64,000 nt of DNA from G963674835 sp963674835 (lineage in GTDB: Bacteria; Planctomycetota; Planctomycetia; Pirellulales; Thermoguttaceae), in NCBI GenBank assembly GCA_963674835.2, contig CAXXKC010000003.1, positions 868,001 through 932,000 on the forward strand, in the 5' to 3' direction. A program made the position numbers and the translations under genes. The notes beneath the pieces were generated by a model. That model was not told where the DNA came from and searched no databases. It was given only the letters and a program-made list of their open reading frames with translations. Below, one piece after another: positions 8,276 through 17,989 of the stretch. The number at the start of each line of letters is the position of its first letter. Position 1 is the first letter of the stretch.

Positions 8276-10890
8276 TCGCTCAGCATCTCCTCGATGCTCT
8301 CTCGCGCTAACTGAAGCGCCTCCCCCAGCTTCTCCGCATTCTTACCACCAGCCTGCGCCATGTCGGGACGCCCGCCCCCCCCACCGGCCACAACCTTTGC
8401 CACCTTGCGAACCCATTTCACCGCATCCAAGCCCTTCCCTGTTAGCTCGCGGCTCAGACCGGCAATCAGCAACACCCGCCCCTCCTCCTGCCGAACGCCG
8501 AGCATCGTCGCCAGTGGAGGCGACTTGCGACGCAACTGATCGATCAGCTGCCGCAGGCTGTCGGCGTCCCCCCCCGCAACCTCCGCCACGACGATCTTCG
8601 TGCCTGCCACTTCTTCCGCGCCTTCCAAAAGCTTCTCCACCGTAACGCCGTCCTCCCGCGGAGCCGACGCCGCGTGCTTCTTCAACTGGCGGATCTCCTT
8701 CGTCAGCGACTCCACCCGATCCGGCACATCTTCCGCCGGCACGCGTAGCAAAGCCGCCGTTCGCGACAGCGCCGCTTCATGCCGGCGCACATACTCCCAC
8801 GCCGCCGGCCCAGTCAACGCCGTGATCCGCCGGATCCCCGACGACACACTCTCTTCGCTCAGAATCTTGAACAGTCCCACCTGGCTCGTGTTCTCCAGGT
8901 GCGTACCGCCGCACAGCTCCTTGCTGTACTCGCCTACCGACACCACTCGGACCACGTCCGGATATTTCTCCCCAAATAGCATCATCGCCCCCGTCGCTCG
9001 GGCGTCGGCCAGCGGCATGTTGTCCCACTGGATCGGCCAGCCCTCCAGCACCCGCGCGTTGACTTCCGCTTCGATCGCCGCCACGTTCTCCGCCCCGGTC
9101 GCCCCCGGATTCGAGAAGTCAAACCGCAGCAAGTCCTGGTCCACCTTCGAGCCCTGTTGCTGGGCGTGCTGGCCCAGGTGCTTCTGCAACGCATAATGCA
9201 GCAGATGCGTCGCCGAATGCGCCCGGCGTATTCCTTGCCGCCGCGCGGCGTCGACCCGCGCCGTCACCTTGTCGCCCAGTGTCAGCACTCCTTCGCGCAG
9301 GTGTCCACGGTGAAGAACGAAATTGCCGTCCACCTGCGTGTCGGTCACATCGAAGCGAGCCCCCTTGCCGATCAATTCCCCCACATCGCCGACCTGGCCA
9401 CCCTTCTCACCATAGAACGGCGTCTTGTCCAGAATCACCTCGACCGGCTGCTCGTGGTCCACTTCCTCCACCTTGTCGCACGGCTGGCCCGCAGCCACGA
9501 TCCACACGACCTTGGCACCCTCGACCTCGGACGCCTCGTAACCCAAAAACTGCGTCCCGTGCGTGACCCGCTTCAGCCCCTCCAGCGGATCCCGCTTGAA
9601 CAGTTCCGTCTTCCGTCCTCCGCCCGAATCGATGCCGTGTTGCTCCATCGCCTGGGCGTAGCCCTGCCAGTCGAACGTGAAATTCCGTTCCGCGGCCATC
9701 GTCTCGAACAGCTCCGGCGGAAATCCGTACGTCTGGTACATCTCCGCCGCCTCGTCGCCCGACACCATCCCTCGCCCTTCCGACTTCATATGGTCGAACA
9801 GGCGAAAGATGCGGTCCAGCCCCGCGTCGATCGTCCCCAGAAAGTTCCCTTCCTCCGCCGAGATCACGTCGCCCACGCGCTTGACCGTCTCCTGCAACTC
9901 CGGATACGGCCGCGCCATGACCTCCGCCACCTTGCCGACCAGCTTATACAGAAACGGCTCCCGCAATCCGATCTGATGCCCGTCCAGCACGGCCCGCCGC
10001 AGCAGCCGCTTGATCACGTATCCCTGTTTCTTCGGCCCCGGATGCACGTTCTCGTGGATGGCGAACGTGCACGTCCGCACATGGTCCGCAATCCGCCGTA
10101 GCCGACGCCCGTTCTCCGACTCCGCCTCGTACCGAATGCCGCAGACCTCGCCGGCCGACTCCACCAGCGGCAGCAGAATGTCGATGTGGAAGTTCGACTC
10201 GACCCCCTGCAGCACCGACGCCGTCCGCTCCAGGCCCATCCCCGTGTCGATATTCTTGCTCGGCAGCGGTCGCAGGTTGTCCGGCGGGTCGCCCACCCGG
10301 TTGAACTGCGTGAACACCAGGTTCCAGATCTCCACCGCGCCGAACTCGCTGTGGAAGTAAATCTCGCTGCACGGGCCGCACACCCCGTCCGGCCCCTGGC
10401 TCGGCGCGTTGGCCGGCCAGAAATTCTCGTCCTCACCCAGCCGCTGCAGTCGCTCCGGCGGAAGCTTGATCTCATCCAGCCAGATCCCCGCCGCCTCGTC
10501 GTCGTCCAGGTACACCGTCGCCGAAAGCTGCTCCGGCTTCAGACTCAGCCACTTCTTGCTCGTCAGAAACTCCCAGGCCCAGTGGATCGCGTCCCGCTTG
10601 AAGTAATCGCCGAAGCTGAAATTACCCAGCATCTCGAAAAACGTGTGGTGGTACGCCGTACGCCCCACGTTGTCGATGTCGCCGGTCCGCAGACACTTCT
10701 GGCACGTCGTTGCCCGCGTAAACTCCAGCTTGCATCGACCGAGAAACTGATCCTTGAACTGGTTCATCCCGGCCGGGGTAAACAACACCGAAGGATCCCA
10801 ACGCGGCACCAGCACGTCGCTCGGACGCCGCACGCAGCCCTTCGCCTCGAAAAAACTCAAATACTGTTCGCGGAGTTCGTCAGCCTTCAT
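8272..10890 (-). CDS. alaS: Alanyl-tRNA synthetase
   Basis: Charges tRNA-Ala and clears mischarged Ser/Gly-tRNA. It has 872 residues, the family length. The class II catalytic domain is at the N-terminus (FFEAKGCVRRPSDVLVPRWD, then FTPAGMNQFKDQFLG). The editing domain carries the zinc/editing motif HSATHLLH and, about 100 residues later, CGGTHL. The C-terminal DHHA1-type region ends in a glycine-rich GGGGGRPDMAQAGG. The ATG at 10890 gives the expected N-terminus. Its 3' end carries the -35 of the rpmF promoter. Confidence 0.97.
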   Translation of the reverse strand: MKADELREQYLSFFEAKGCVRRPSDVLVPRWDPSVLFTPAGMNQFKDQFLGRCKLEFTRATTCQKCLRTGDIDNVGRTAYHHTFFEMLGNFSFGDYFKRDAIHWAWEFLTSKKWLSLKPEQLSATVYLDDDEAAGIWLDEIKLPPERLQRLGEDENFWPANAPSQGPDGVCGPCSEIYFHSEFGAVEIWNLVFTQFNRVGDPPDNLRPLPSKNIDTGMGLERTASVLQGVESNFHIDILLPLVESAGEVCGIRYEAESENGRRLRRIADHVRTCTFAIHENVHPGPKKQGYVIKRLLRRAVLDGHQIGLREPFLYKLVGKVAEVMARPYPELQETVKRVGDVISAEEGNFLGTIDAGLDRIFRLFDHMKSEGRGMVSGDEAAEMYQTYGFPPELFETMAAERNFTFDWQGYAQAMEQHGIDSGGGRKTELFKRDPLEGLKRVTHGTQFLGYEASEVEGAKVVWIVAAGQPCDKVEEVDHEQPVEVILDKTPFYGEKGGQVGDVGELIGKGARFDVTDTQVDGNFVLHRGHLREGVLTLGDKVTARVDAARRQGIRRAHSATHLLHYALQKHLGQHAQQQGSKVDQDLLRFDFSNPGATGAENVAAIEAEVNARVLEGWPIQWDNMPLADARATGAMMLFGEKYPDVVRVVSVGEYSKELCGGTHLENTSQVGLFKILSEESVSSGIRRITALTGPAAWEYVRRHEAALSRTAALLRVPAEDVPDRVESLTKEIRQLKKHAASAPREDGVTVEKLLEGAEEVAGTKIVVAEVAGGDADSLRQLIDQLRRKSPPLATMLGVRQEEGRVLLIAGLSRELTGKGLDAVKWVRKVAKVVAGGGGGRPDMAQAGGKNAEKLGEALQLARESIEEMLSD

Positions 10891-11066
10891 CGCCTTTGCT
10901 GCCTACGACTGAATTCTGGAGGTCATCGGTACCGCACGCGCCCGCACGGCGCCGTGTCTGGATCCGAAGGTGGGGACGTGGGCTTTCGGAGGCGGGGACC
11001 ATCAACTGCCCCCTGGATGCTCAAACGCCAGCGGCTAGGCTCCGAGCCCCGTCCACGGAATCCCTC

Positions 11067-11095
11067 ATGATATCGGCTGAGGGGGGTGGTGGAAA
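11067..11095 (-). promoter_or_regulatory. Candidate alaS promoter
   Basis: Minus-strand TTTCCA (11090-11095), 17-bp spacer, TATCAT (11067-11072, 5 of 6). The -35 is weak (4 of 6). Confidence 0.4.
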
Positions 11096-11200
11096 GTCGC
11101 CATTCTCCACAACTGCGGCCATCAACTCGTCGCAGCCGACCACAGACGCCCTCGGCAGCCCCCCGCAGAAGCCTTCACGTGGCTGCTAAATCGCTGGCTA

Positions 11201-11291
11201 GAGCGCATTCGGCGTAATCGTAGCGTGTTTTTCGCTTTCGGAACCGTAGAAACACGCCGCCACGAACGCTACAGTTAAGTGCGACACGCAC
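11201..11291 (-). repeat. Structured ~90-bp repeat (copy 4)
   Basis: A full-length copy with the outer stem CGTAGCGT/ACGCTACG and inner GTGTTT/AAACAC, ending in the palindrome GTGCG-ACA-CGCAC on the plus strand. Base differences from other copies often keep pairing. It lies 66 bp after the stop of the htrA-like gene and upstream of alaS. Confidence 0.8.
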
Positions 11292-11357
11292 TATCCCGTC
11301 TCGCGCGGTCGCATCAACGCCGATGCGCGGCCGGCCGACCTCACCCGGCCGCCAGCC

Positions 11358-12830
11358 TTAGGACCCCACCTCGACGGTCCGTTCAACACCATCCACCTTA
11401 TCGCCTTCCAACCGGAGTCGAACGGTGCCCCGTTTGCTGGCCACCGCGCTGCGAAACTCGCCCGGCGAGTGAACGTTCACCTGTTCCACTTGGCTGATCA
11501 GCATGCCCTTGCGCAGCCCAGCACTCCACGCTGGCGTCCCCTCTTCGACGTCCGAAACCAGCACCCCCTCGTCGAAAAACGCCGGGGGCGCCCGGTCCTG
11601 ACCACCCACCTCGCCCGCCATCGAGGCGTAATCAATCCGCATTCCCCGCCACGCAGGCGCCGGCGTCGTCACGACTTTCCGCCCACGGACCGGGTATTTC
11701 GTCAGCGACACGTCCACCACGGTTTGCCGCTCACCGCGGACCACCGACAAGTGCACCACCGACTCCACCGGCAGCCGCCCAACTTCCAGCACCAGCCCGT
11801 CCGCATCATAGATGGGCACGCCGTTGACCTCCGTGATCCGGTCGCCCGACTTCAGTCCAAAGCGATCGGCCGGCGTGCCCGGCATCACACGGTGCACCCG
11901 GGTCCCGTGAAGCCCCTGCAGCATCTCCTCTGCACTCAAGTTACCCGGCTGAATGCCCAAATAGCCGTACTCCACCTCCCGGCCCTGCTTCAGCTGTTCC
12001 ACCACCCGACGAAACGTCTCGTCGACCGGAAACGCGTAACCCGCCGACTGTTCATATCCCGCGGCCGCCGCTAGCGACGTGACCAGCCCGACCATCTCGC
12101 CCTTCAGATTCAGAAGCGGCCCGCCGCTCGTACCCAGGTTCAGCTTCGCGTCCGTCTGGATCAGCGTCCCGAAATGATGCAGCGTCGTCTTCCCCGACGT
12201 CTCCGGCTCGTTCGCGATCGGTGGAGCCTTCCGCGCCAGATTCGACACGATGCCCCAACTGGCACTCACCTGCCCGTCCCGCGCGATCGCGTATGGGTTG
12301 CCCAGCGAAATGACCAATTGCCCCTTCTTCAGCGACGACGCCTCGCCAAACACAATCGGAACCAGATCCGTCGCGTCGATCGCCAGCACGGCCAGGTCGC
12401 TCCGCGGATCGGCCGCCTTCACCCACGCCCGATACACCTTTCGCTCGTGCGTTGTGACGAAATACTCGCTGTTCTCGCCCAGCACGTGGTACGCCGTCAG
12501 AATCAACCCGTGCGAGCCGACTACCACCCCGGTCCCAAACTCGTTCGGCATGAACTCCGGGTCCGTCGGCGACCGCTCCGGCGCAGGCAGAATGCGACGC
12601 CCAAACGGATCGGGCCGCAACTCGAGGTTCGCCGTCTCGCCCGGTCGCCCCTTCTCCACGCGTGCGATCGCCACGACCGACTTCTCCGCCTTGGCGATCG
12701 CGCCGACCAGAGCGCTCTCCATCGCGGAAACCGCCGCGACCTTCGAAGGCTCCTCCGCCATCGCCGGGACCAAGATCGCCCCCAACAGGAGAAACGCCGA
12801 TACCAACGCTCGCTGCAAAGCACGCGTCAT
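11358..12830 (-). CDS. HtrA/DegP-like trypsin-fold serine protease with two PDZ domains
   Basis: A 490-residue exported protease-like protein. It has a signal peptide (1-25, cleaved near PAMA-EE), then a chymotrypsin-fold domain with the triad His115 (LTAYHVL), Asp145 (RSDLAVL) and Ser235 (LNLGTSGGPL). The usual GNSGG is GTSGG, which keeps the nucleophile. PDZ-like domains follow at about 275-360 (GYLGIQPG...GDRITEVNG) and 385-485. The protein probably acts in periplasmic quality control; whether it is DegP, DegQ or DegS cannot be decided. It has its own promoter with a perfect -10. Confidence 0.9.
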   Translation of the reverse strand: MTRALQRALVSAFLLLGAILVPAMAEEPSKVAAVSAMESALVGAIAKAEKSVVAIARVEKGRPGETANLELRPDPFGRRILPAPERSPTDPEFMPNEFGTGVVVGSHGLILTAYHVLGENSEYFVTTHERKVYRAWVKAADPRSDLAVLAIDATDLVPIVFGEASSLKKGQLVISLGNPYAIARDGQVSASWGIVSNLARKAPPIANEPETSGKTTLHHFGTLIQTDAKLNLGTSGGPLLNLKGEMVGLVTSLAAAAGYEQSAGYAFPVDETFRRVVEQLKQGREVEYGYLGIQPGNLSAEEMLQGLHGTRVHRVMPGTPADRFGLKSGDRITEVNGVPIYDADGLVLEVGRLPVESVVHLSVVRGERQTVVDVSLTKYPVRGRKVVTTPAPAWRGMRIDYASMAGEVGGQDRAPPAFFDEGVLVSDVEEGTPAWSAGLRKGMLISQVEQVNVHSPGEFRSAVASKRGTVRLRLEGDKVDGVERTVEVGS

Positions 12831-12911
12831 AACTGTAGGCCGGAGGGTTTCAGAATCGCCGGGTTGCTCGCACCCCCCACTCGGGAGACGTCACCCACAC
12901 GCCACTCGTGC

Positions 12912-12940
12912 ATTATAGCCGCGCCCACGCACCCTGGCAG
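12912..12940 (-). promoter_or_regulatory. Predicted promoter of the htrA-like gene
   Basis: Minus-strand CTGCCA (12935-12940), 17-bp spacer, TATAAT (12912-12917, perfect). Leader about 75 nt. Confidence 0.58.
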
Positions 12941-13072
12941 CCGTCCCCCTCTTACTGGCGAGGCCATCCGCGTTCGCAATCAGCCGCAACCGCCGGCTCG
13001 GCCACCCGCACAGCCTGCCTCACCGGCCGACTCCGTGCCGCCCAGGCCCAACTTCTTTGCCCAACCCAACGC

Positions 13073-14218
13073 TCAAGACTCGTCGGCCGCCGCCTCGTCT
13101 ATCGATGCTGCGAGCCCGCCGGCCTCCAAAACCTTCCGTTTCAACTCTTCGGTCAGCTCTACGTTCTCCCTCAGATACTGTCGGACCTTCTCTCGCCCCT
13201 GCCCCAGTTGCTGGTCTCCATACCGGAACCACGCACCGACCCGAGAAACGAGCTTCTGGTTCATCGCCAAATCCAACACGTCCCCCTCGTAGCTGATCCC
13301 GTCGGTATGCATCATGTCGAACTCGGCCACTCGGAACGGCGGGGCCACCTTGTTCTTCACCACCTTCGCCTTAACCCGCTGTCCGACAACCTCGTCCCCC
13401 TCCTTCAACTGCCCGATCCGGCGCACGTCGATGCGGCACGACGAATAGAACTTCAACGCCCGCCCTCCCGGCGTCGTCTCCGGCGATCCGAACATCACGC
13501 CGATTTTCTCGCGAATCTGATTGATGAAGATCACTGCCGTCTTGCTCTTCGAGATCGCCCCGGTCAGCTTCCGCAGCGCCTGGCTCATCAGCCGCGCTTG
13601 CAGGCCCACGTGGGTATCGCCGATCTCCCCCTCCAATTCCTTCTGAGGAACCAGCGCGGCCACCGAGTCCACCACGATCACGTCGACCGCGTTCGAGCGA
13701 ATCAGCATCTCTGTAATGTGCATCGCCTCTTCGCCACTGGATGGCTGGCTGACCAAAAGCGTCTCCAACTCCACCCCCAGCTTCTTCGCCCAGCTCGGGT
13801 CCAACGCATGCTCGGCGTCGATAAACGCCGCAATCCCGCCAGTGCGCTGCGCCTGGGCCACCACGTGCAGCGCCAGCGTCGTCTTCCCGCTCGACTCCGG
13901 CCCGAAGACCTCGATCACCCGGCCCCGCGGTATCCCTTGACCGCCCAAGGCGATGTCCAGCGAAAGGCTCCCCGTCGAAATACCTTCGATCGGTCCGGTC
14001 TTGCCGCTCCCCAACGGCATGATCGCCCCTTCGCCGAACTGCTTTTCGATTTGGGCGACCGTCGTCTTCAGCGTTGGGTGCGCATCGAGCATCCGATCGG
14101 CCTCGCCCGCCCCCTTCACTTCCTTCGCAGCCGCCCCTTTGCTGGCCGCACTGCCTCGCTGCACTGTTTTTTTTGCCATGCTCGTCTCTTTCGCCCTACC
14201 GTTTGTGGAAGTGACCAT
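13073..14218 (-). CDS. recA: Recombinase RecA
   Basis: DNA-strand exchange and SOS co-protease. The sequence has the Walker A motif GPESSGKTT, the conserved run ending in [14 protein letters not shown], the Walker B region [10 protein letters not shown] and the loop region around [11 protein letters not shown]. Two starts compete. ATG at 14218 ([14 protein letters not shown]) has AAGGA 9 nt upstream. ATG at 14179 (MAKKTVQRG) looks more like family N-termini but has only a weak site. The longer form is listed. A good promoter with an inverted repeat over its -10 lies about 110 bp upstream. Confidence 0.97.
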   Translation of the reverse strand: MVTSTNGRAKETSMAKKTVQRGSAASKGAAAKEVKGAGEADRMLDAHPTLKTTVAQIEKQFGEGAIMPLGSGKTGPIEGISTGSLSLDIALGGQGIPRGRVIEVFGPESSGKTTLALHVVAQAQRTGGIAAFIDAEHALDPSWAKKLGVELETLLVSQPSSGEEAMHITEMLIRSNAVDVIVVDSVAALVPQKELEGEIGDTHVGLQARLMSQALRKLTGAISKSKTAVIFINQIREKIGVMFGSPETTPGGRALKFYSSCRIDVRRIGQLKEGDEVVGQRVKAKVVKNKVAPPFRVAEFDMMHTDGISYEGDVLDLAMNQKLVSRVGAWFRYGDQQLGQGREKVRQYLRENVELTEELKRKVLEAGGLAASIDEAAADES

Positions 14219-14643
14219 GGGCACGTTTCCTTGTCTGCAAGGATCCTCATCAGGAAAAGGTCAATGCCGGCGTCCGCCGCAGCCCACGCATCGCCCGGCC
14301 AAAGCCGCGCACGCGAGCATGCCTATACTATACGCATGTTCACCATTCCCTGCAAGAGCATTTCGTGCCCTTCACAACAACCCCTGGCCAGCGACACCAG
14401 GAACCCCAGCGGGGCTCGGTCCAGCAATCGAGGTCACAGAAGTCGCATTGCCGCAACTCATACACGCAACGCAAGTTACGACACTCGCCAGCATCCCAGC
14501 ACCCCGAATCGCTCTCCGACGACCCCGCGCGCGACCTCATCTTAGCAGCCATTTCCCGCTTGCCGAGGGATCCTCCCCACTTTTCCCGTCAGCCAGACCC
14601 AAGCGGCCTCTCACCGAGAAGACACTGCTGCCATGCGCCGAAC
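14219..14643. other. recA leader and intergenic region
   Basis: About 420 bp between the ends of recA and thpR (both minus). It contains the recA promoter at 14327-14355. The stretch 14360-14643 shows no gene, repeat or terminator that I could recognise. Confidence 0.5.
14327..14355 (-). promoter_or_regulatory. Predicted recA promoter with inverted repeat over the -10
   Basis: Minus-strand TTGCAG (14350-14355), 17-bp spacer, TATAGT (14327-14332). The -10 is embraced by an inverted repeat CATGC (14318-14322) and GCATG (14334-14338). A damage-response repressor site is possible; the sequence is not a clear copy of the E. coli (CTGT-N8-ACAG) or Gram-positive (GAAC-N4-GTTC) LexA box, though GAACATGC occurs in the spacer. 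Confidence 0.6.
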
Positions 14644-15222
14644 CTAGCGCCCTGCCAAGGGCACCCGCGCCAACGCCTCGTACGTCGGCCCGGTTCGGCC
14701 GAGCACACTCGAGAAGACGATCACCTCGTCCACTGGCATCTGCCCGACTTCCACGTCGGCGTACGCTTGCAGAAGCTCGACCAGCTTCGGACTCGTCCGC
14801 CCCCCCTGCCGCAGCCGCCCCACGGTCAAATGCGGCTGGAACCGCCGCGTTTCGTGGCGAAAACCCAGTTCCTCAAGCGCGCTCTCCAGCCCATCGGCCA
14901 CAGCGACCATCGCTTCGCTTCCCGCCCGCGCCCCCAGCCAGAACGTTCGCGGTCGGCTCAGGTTGGGAAATGCCCCGGCCCCATGCACCTCAAACTCAAA
15001 CGGCGACAGCTCGGCCATCGCCTCTTCCGCCCGCTGGCAAACCGTGTGAATCTCCCGCGCGTCCACATCGCCCAGAAACTTCAGCGTGAAGTGCAGATTC
15101 TCCGGCTCCACCCATTTCACATCCCCAGGAACCGCCTGCAGCGCGCGAACAATCTCCACCGCCCGGCGTCGGACCCCCGCATCGACCTCCACCGCAAGAA
15201 ACGTCCGAATCGTCTGCTTCAT
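14644..15222 (-). CDS. thpR: RNA 2',3'-cyclic phosphodiesterase (2H phosphoesterase)
   Basis: A 192-residue member of the two-histidine phosphoesterase family, formerly called 2'-5' RNA ligase. Both catalytic motifs are present: HFTL (44-47) and HLTV (131-134). The N-terminus MKQTIRTFLAVEVD is typical. The family hydrolyses 2',3'-cyclic phosphate at RNA ends; the physiological substrate is uncertain. It lies 77 bp downstream of the PfkB kinase, and a TTATGC hairpin repeat with a TTCG loop separates them. Confidence 0.93.
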   Translation of the reverse strand: MKQTIRTFLAVEVDAGVRRRAVEIVRALQAVPGDVKWVEPENLHFTLKFLGDVDAREIHTVCQRAEEAMAELSPFEFEVHGAGAFPNLSRPRTFWLGARAGSEAMVAVADGLESALEELGFRHETRRFQPHLTVGRLRQGGRTSPKLVELLQAYADVEVGQMPVDEVIVFSSVLGRTGPTYEALARVPLAGR

Positions 15223-15253
15223 CCCACACCCACAACTCAGACCTCCGCAGTCC

Positions 15254-15275
15254 GTAGTTTATGCTTCGGCATAAC
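15254..15275. repeat. TTATGC-hairpin repeat (copy 1)
   Basis: TTATGC-TTCG-GCATAA, a perfect 6-bp stem closed by a TTCG tetraloop. Relatives are at 27136-27152, 40501-40524, 41934-42107 (split by an insertion) and 48885-48905. Confidence 0.8.
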
Positions 15276-15299
15276 ACTCCCCGCTCCACACCCACTCCC

Positions 15300-16202
15300 T
15301 CAGAAACTCAGCATCTTCCGATACTCATCCATCCGTTGCTCAATCTCTTCCCGGCTAAGCCTCTTCAACCGCTCCAAACTGAAATCTTCCACGGTGAAGC
15401 TCGCCACCAGAATACCGTAAGCCATCGCTTCCTTGAGCGTCTTCGGCTCGAAGTTCCCCTGCCCGGCCAGGTATCCCATCATGCCGCCCGCAAAACTGTC
15501 CCCGGCGCCCGTCGGATCCACCACCGTCGGCGTCGGAAACGCCGGCAGCACGTACGTCTCGTGCTGGCTGAAGAACATCGCCCCGTGCTCGCCCTTCTTG
15601 ACCACCACAAACTTCGGTCCCATCTCGCGAACCTGCTGTCCCGCGCGCACCAAGTTGTCCTCGCCCGTCAGCAGTTTCGCCTCGCTGTCGTTCAGCACCA
15701 ACCCATCGACCCGGCTCAGCAACTCCATCAGTTCCGGCCGTTCTGTCCGGATCCACAGGTCCATCGTATCGGCCACCGTCAACGTCGCGCCGAAGCACTG
15801 ATCCAAGGTCCTTAATTGAGTCTTCGTCGAGCCGTTGGCCAGAAACACGAACCGGCACCGCTTGTACGCGTCGGGCAACACCGGGTCGAACTGTTCCATC
15901 ACGTTCAATTGCACGTCGACCGTCTCGCGATCGTTCATGTTCTCCAGGTATCTGCCGCGCCAACGGAACGTCTTCGCCCCCTTGACCACCTGCAAGCCCG
16001 CCGTATCGATCTGCCGCGAGTGCAAAAACTCGGTGTGCTCGCTGGGCCAATCGTCGCCCACCACCCCCGCCAGCCGCACCGGCGCGAAATAACTCGCCGC
16101 ATGGGCGAAGTACACCGCCGATCCGCCCAGCAAATCCTCGCGCACCTCGCGCGGCGTTTCTACCGAATCCAAAGCCACCGATCCCACAACCAAAAGCGGC
16201 AT
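15300..16202 (-). CDS. PfkB-family carbohydrate/nucleoside kinase
   Basis: A 300-residue ribokinase-fold kinase. The N-terminus MPLLVVGSVALDSV with a Gly-Gly hinge (LLGGSAVYFA), the ATP site and catalytic Asp235 in DPTGAGDSFAGG (229-240) are clear. The family phosphorylates sugars or nucleosides; the substrate cannot be told from sequence. The start is ATG at 16202 with AGGAG 10 nt upstream; an ATG 81 nt upstream adds a non-homologous arginine-rich stretch. It is probably co-transcribed with thpR. Confidence 0.93.
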   Translation of the reverse strand: MPLLVVGSVALDSVETPREVREDLLGGSAVYFAHAASYFAPVRLAGVVGDDWPSEHTEFLHSRQIDTAGLQVVKGAKTFRWRGRYLENMNDRETVDVQLNVMEQFDPVLPDAYKRCRFVFLANGSTKTQLRTLDQCFGATLTVADTMDLWIRTERPELMELLSRVDGLVLNDSEAKLLTGEDNLVRAGQQVREMGPKFVVVKKGEHGAMFFSQHETYVLPAFPTPTVVDPTGAGDSFAGGMMGYLAGQGNFEPKTLKEAMAYGILVASFTVEDFSLERLKRLSREEIEQRMDEYRKMLSF

Positions 16203-16304
16203 GATGCCCGCTCCTCTCTCAACAAGACCCTCGAAAAACCAAACCCGCCGGCCCCTTCGGGATGGTCCCCTTCCGACCGACAACCAATCTCCCTACCGGG
16301 CGTC

Positions 16305-16332
16305 ATTATCGGCGAATCACCCGCTGCGGCAA
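16305..16332 (-). promoter_or_regulatory. Candidate promoter for pfkB-thpR
   Basis: Minus-strand TTGCCG (16327-16332), 16-bp spacer, GATAAT (16305-16310, 5 of 6). It lies in the divergent region shared with the propeller gene on the plus strand. Confidence 0.45.
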
Positions 16333-16358
16333 GGGGGAAACACCCCGCGCGCCGCTTG

Positions 16359-16387
16359 TTGCTCCCCCACGCCCCGCCGACTAGACT
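16359..16387 (+). promoter_or_regulatory. Candidate promoter of the propeller gene
   Basis: TTGCTC (16359-16364), 17-bp spacer, TAGACT (16382-16387), 50 bp before the ATG at 16437. The spacer is very C-rich. Confidence 0.4.
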
Positions 16388-16436
16388 GGGTACTGCAATC
16401 CTGCCCCCAGACTCCCACTCCTCAGAGACCACAGCC

Positions 16437-17933
16437 ATGCGTCTTCTCGCCTTCCTTGCTGCCGCGATCTTCTTCGCCACTCCCATTGCCGCCCAAGACC
16501 CCATCGCCCTCGGCACTCGTCGCGAGCTCTTCGTCGACGACTACCTGCTCGACAGCGTCCAAGGCCAGGCCGCCCTGCAACTCCATCGCCCCATCCAGCG
16601 CGAGATCGTCCTCACCTTCGGCGAACCCTGGGAAGGCAACTCCTGCGGCGCCTACGCCACCGTCTTCGTCGACGGCGGACGCTACCGCATGTACTACCAG
16701 GCATGCCAGCAAACCCTTCTCGGCGAGCCGAAGGCCCATCCCTTCTCAATGTGCTACGCCGAGAGCACCGATGGCATCCACTGGACCAAACCAACACTCG
16801 GACTCTTCGAGTTCGACGGCTCCAAACAGAACAATATCATCTGGATGGGCCCCGGCTCCGACGGTCTCAGCCCCTTCAAAGACGCCAATCCCAACTGCGA
16901 CCCAAAAGCCCGTTACAAGGCAATCGGCGCCGGCATCGACAGCCAGGGCAACAACCGGCTATTCGCGCTCCAATCGCCCGATGGGCTTCACTGGTCGCTC
17001 ATGCACAAAGAACCCCTGCCGATCAACGGCGCCTTCGACAGCCAGAACCTCGCCTTCTGGGACGCCCTCCACGGCCAATATCGTCTCTACGCCCGCGATT
17101 TCCGCGAAGGCCGCCGCGACATCATCACCGCCACGTCCAAAGACTTCACCCAATGGACTCCGACCGCCTGGCTCGATTACCCCGGCGCCCCCGCCCAGCA
17201 ACTCTACACCAATCAGGTGCAGCCCTACTACCGCGCCCCGCACATCTACTTCGGCTTCCCCTCGCGATACACCGAACGCGGCTGGTGCGACTCGATGCAG
17301 GCACTACCCCAACTCGAGCATCGCAAGAAGCGGTCCGCCAAGTCCAACCGCGAGGGCATGGCCGTGACCGACGCCCTCTTCATGACCAGTCGCGACGGCC
17401 GCACGTTCCATCGCTGGAACGAAGCCTTCCTGTGGCCCGGCCTCCGCGGCACCGACAACTGGGTCTACGGCGACAACTACATTAGCTGGGGCCTCGTCGA
17501 AACCAAGGCCGCCAATGCCGACGCCCCCGACGACATCTCCTTCTATGCCTCCGAGGGCTACTGGATGGGCAAAGCCAGCAAGCTCCGCCGCTACACGATC
17601 CGCAAAGACGGATTCGCCTCCATCCACGCTCCGTTCCCCGGCGGCCAGTTCACCACCAAGCCCATCTCCTTTCAAGGCGACCATCTCGTACTCAATTTCG
17701 CCACCTCGGCTGCCGGCACCATCCGTGTCGAGATTCAGGACGCCGCCGGAAAGCCCATCCCCGGCTTTGCCCTCGCCGATTCCAACGAGGTCTTCGGCGA
17801 CGACCTCGCCCGCACCGTCACGTGGAAACAAGGCAGCGACCTAAGCAAGCTCGCCGGCCAACCCATCCGCCTCCACATCACCCTCGTCGAAGCCGACCTC
17901 TACGCCTTCCAATTCCAACCCCCAACCCCGTAG
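16437..17933 (+). CDS. Exported five-bladed beta-propeller glycosidase-like protein
   Basis: A 498-residue exported protein: signal peptide 1-20 (AIFFATPIAAQ), then a GH32/GH43-type propeller. The entry motif RRELFVDDYLLD and repeated blades with DGGRYRMYY, STDGIHWTKP, SPDGLHWSLM and TSRDGRTFHRW are typical of secreted planctomycete proteins annotated as glycosyl hydrolase-like. The substrate is unknown. The TAG stop lies inside the dispersed GTGGGCCGAGCGCAGCGAG repeat. A homologous gene lies convergently only 56 bp downstream. The ATG is chosen by the signal peptide; the frame is open much further upstream without homology. Confidence 0.8.
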   Translation: MRLLAFLAAAIFFATPIAAQDPIALGTRRELFVDDYLLDSVQGQAALQLHRPIQREIVLTFGEPWEGNSCGAYATVFVDGGRYRMYYQACQQTLLGEPKAHPFSMCYAESTDGIHWTKPTLGLFEFDGSKQNNIIWMGPGSDGLSPFKDANPNCDPKARYKAIGAGIDSQGNNRLFALQSPDGLHWSLMHKEPLPINGAFDSQNLAFWDALHGQYRLYARDFREGRRDIITATSKDFTQWTPTAWLDYPGAPAQQLYTNQVQPYYRAPHIYFGFPSRYTERGWCDSMQALPQLEHRKKRSAKSNREGMAVTDALFMTSRDGRTFHRWNEAFLWPGLRGTDNWVYGDNYISWGLVETKAANADAPDDISFYASEGYWMGKASKLRRYTIRKDGFASIHAPFPGGQFTTKPISFQGDHLVLNFATSAAGTIRVEIQDAAGKPIPGFALADSNEVFGDDLARTVTWKQGSDLSKLAGQPIRLHITLVEADLYAFQFQPPTP

Positions 17934-17962
17934 GGTGGGCCGAGCGCAGCGAGTCCCACCAA
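17929..17962. repeat. GTGGGCCGAGCGCAGCGAG repeat (copy 2)
   Basis: It begins CGTAGGGTGGGCC and ends GAGTCCCACC. The TAG at 17931-17933 is the stop codon of the propeller gene, so the repeat overlaps the coding end. It fills most of the space between the two convergent propeller genes. Confidence 0.8.
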
Positions 17963-17989
17963 TCGTGCAACCCGGCCAGACTCCCCCCC

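Larger units (their letters stand above)
10891..11357. other. Leader region of alaS with promoter candidate and repeat
   Basis: About 470 bp between the htrA-like gene and alaS. It contains the promoter candidate at 11067-11095 and a structured repeat copy at 11201-11291. The stretch 10891-11066 would be a roughly 170-nt leader. No T-box or other known riboswitch was recognised. Confidence 0.55.
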
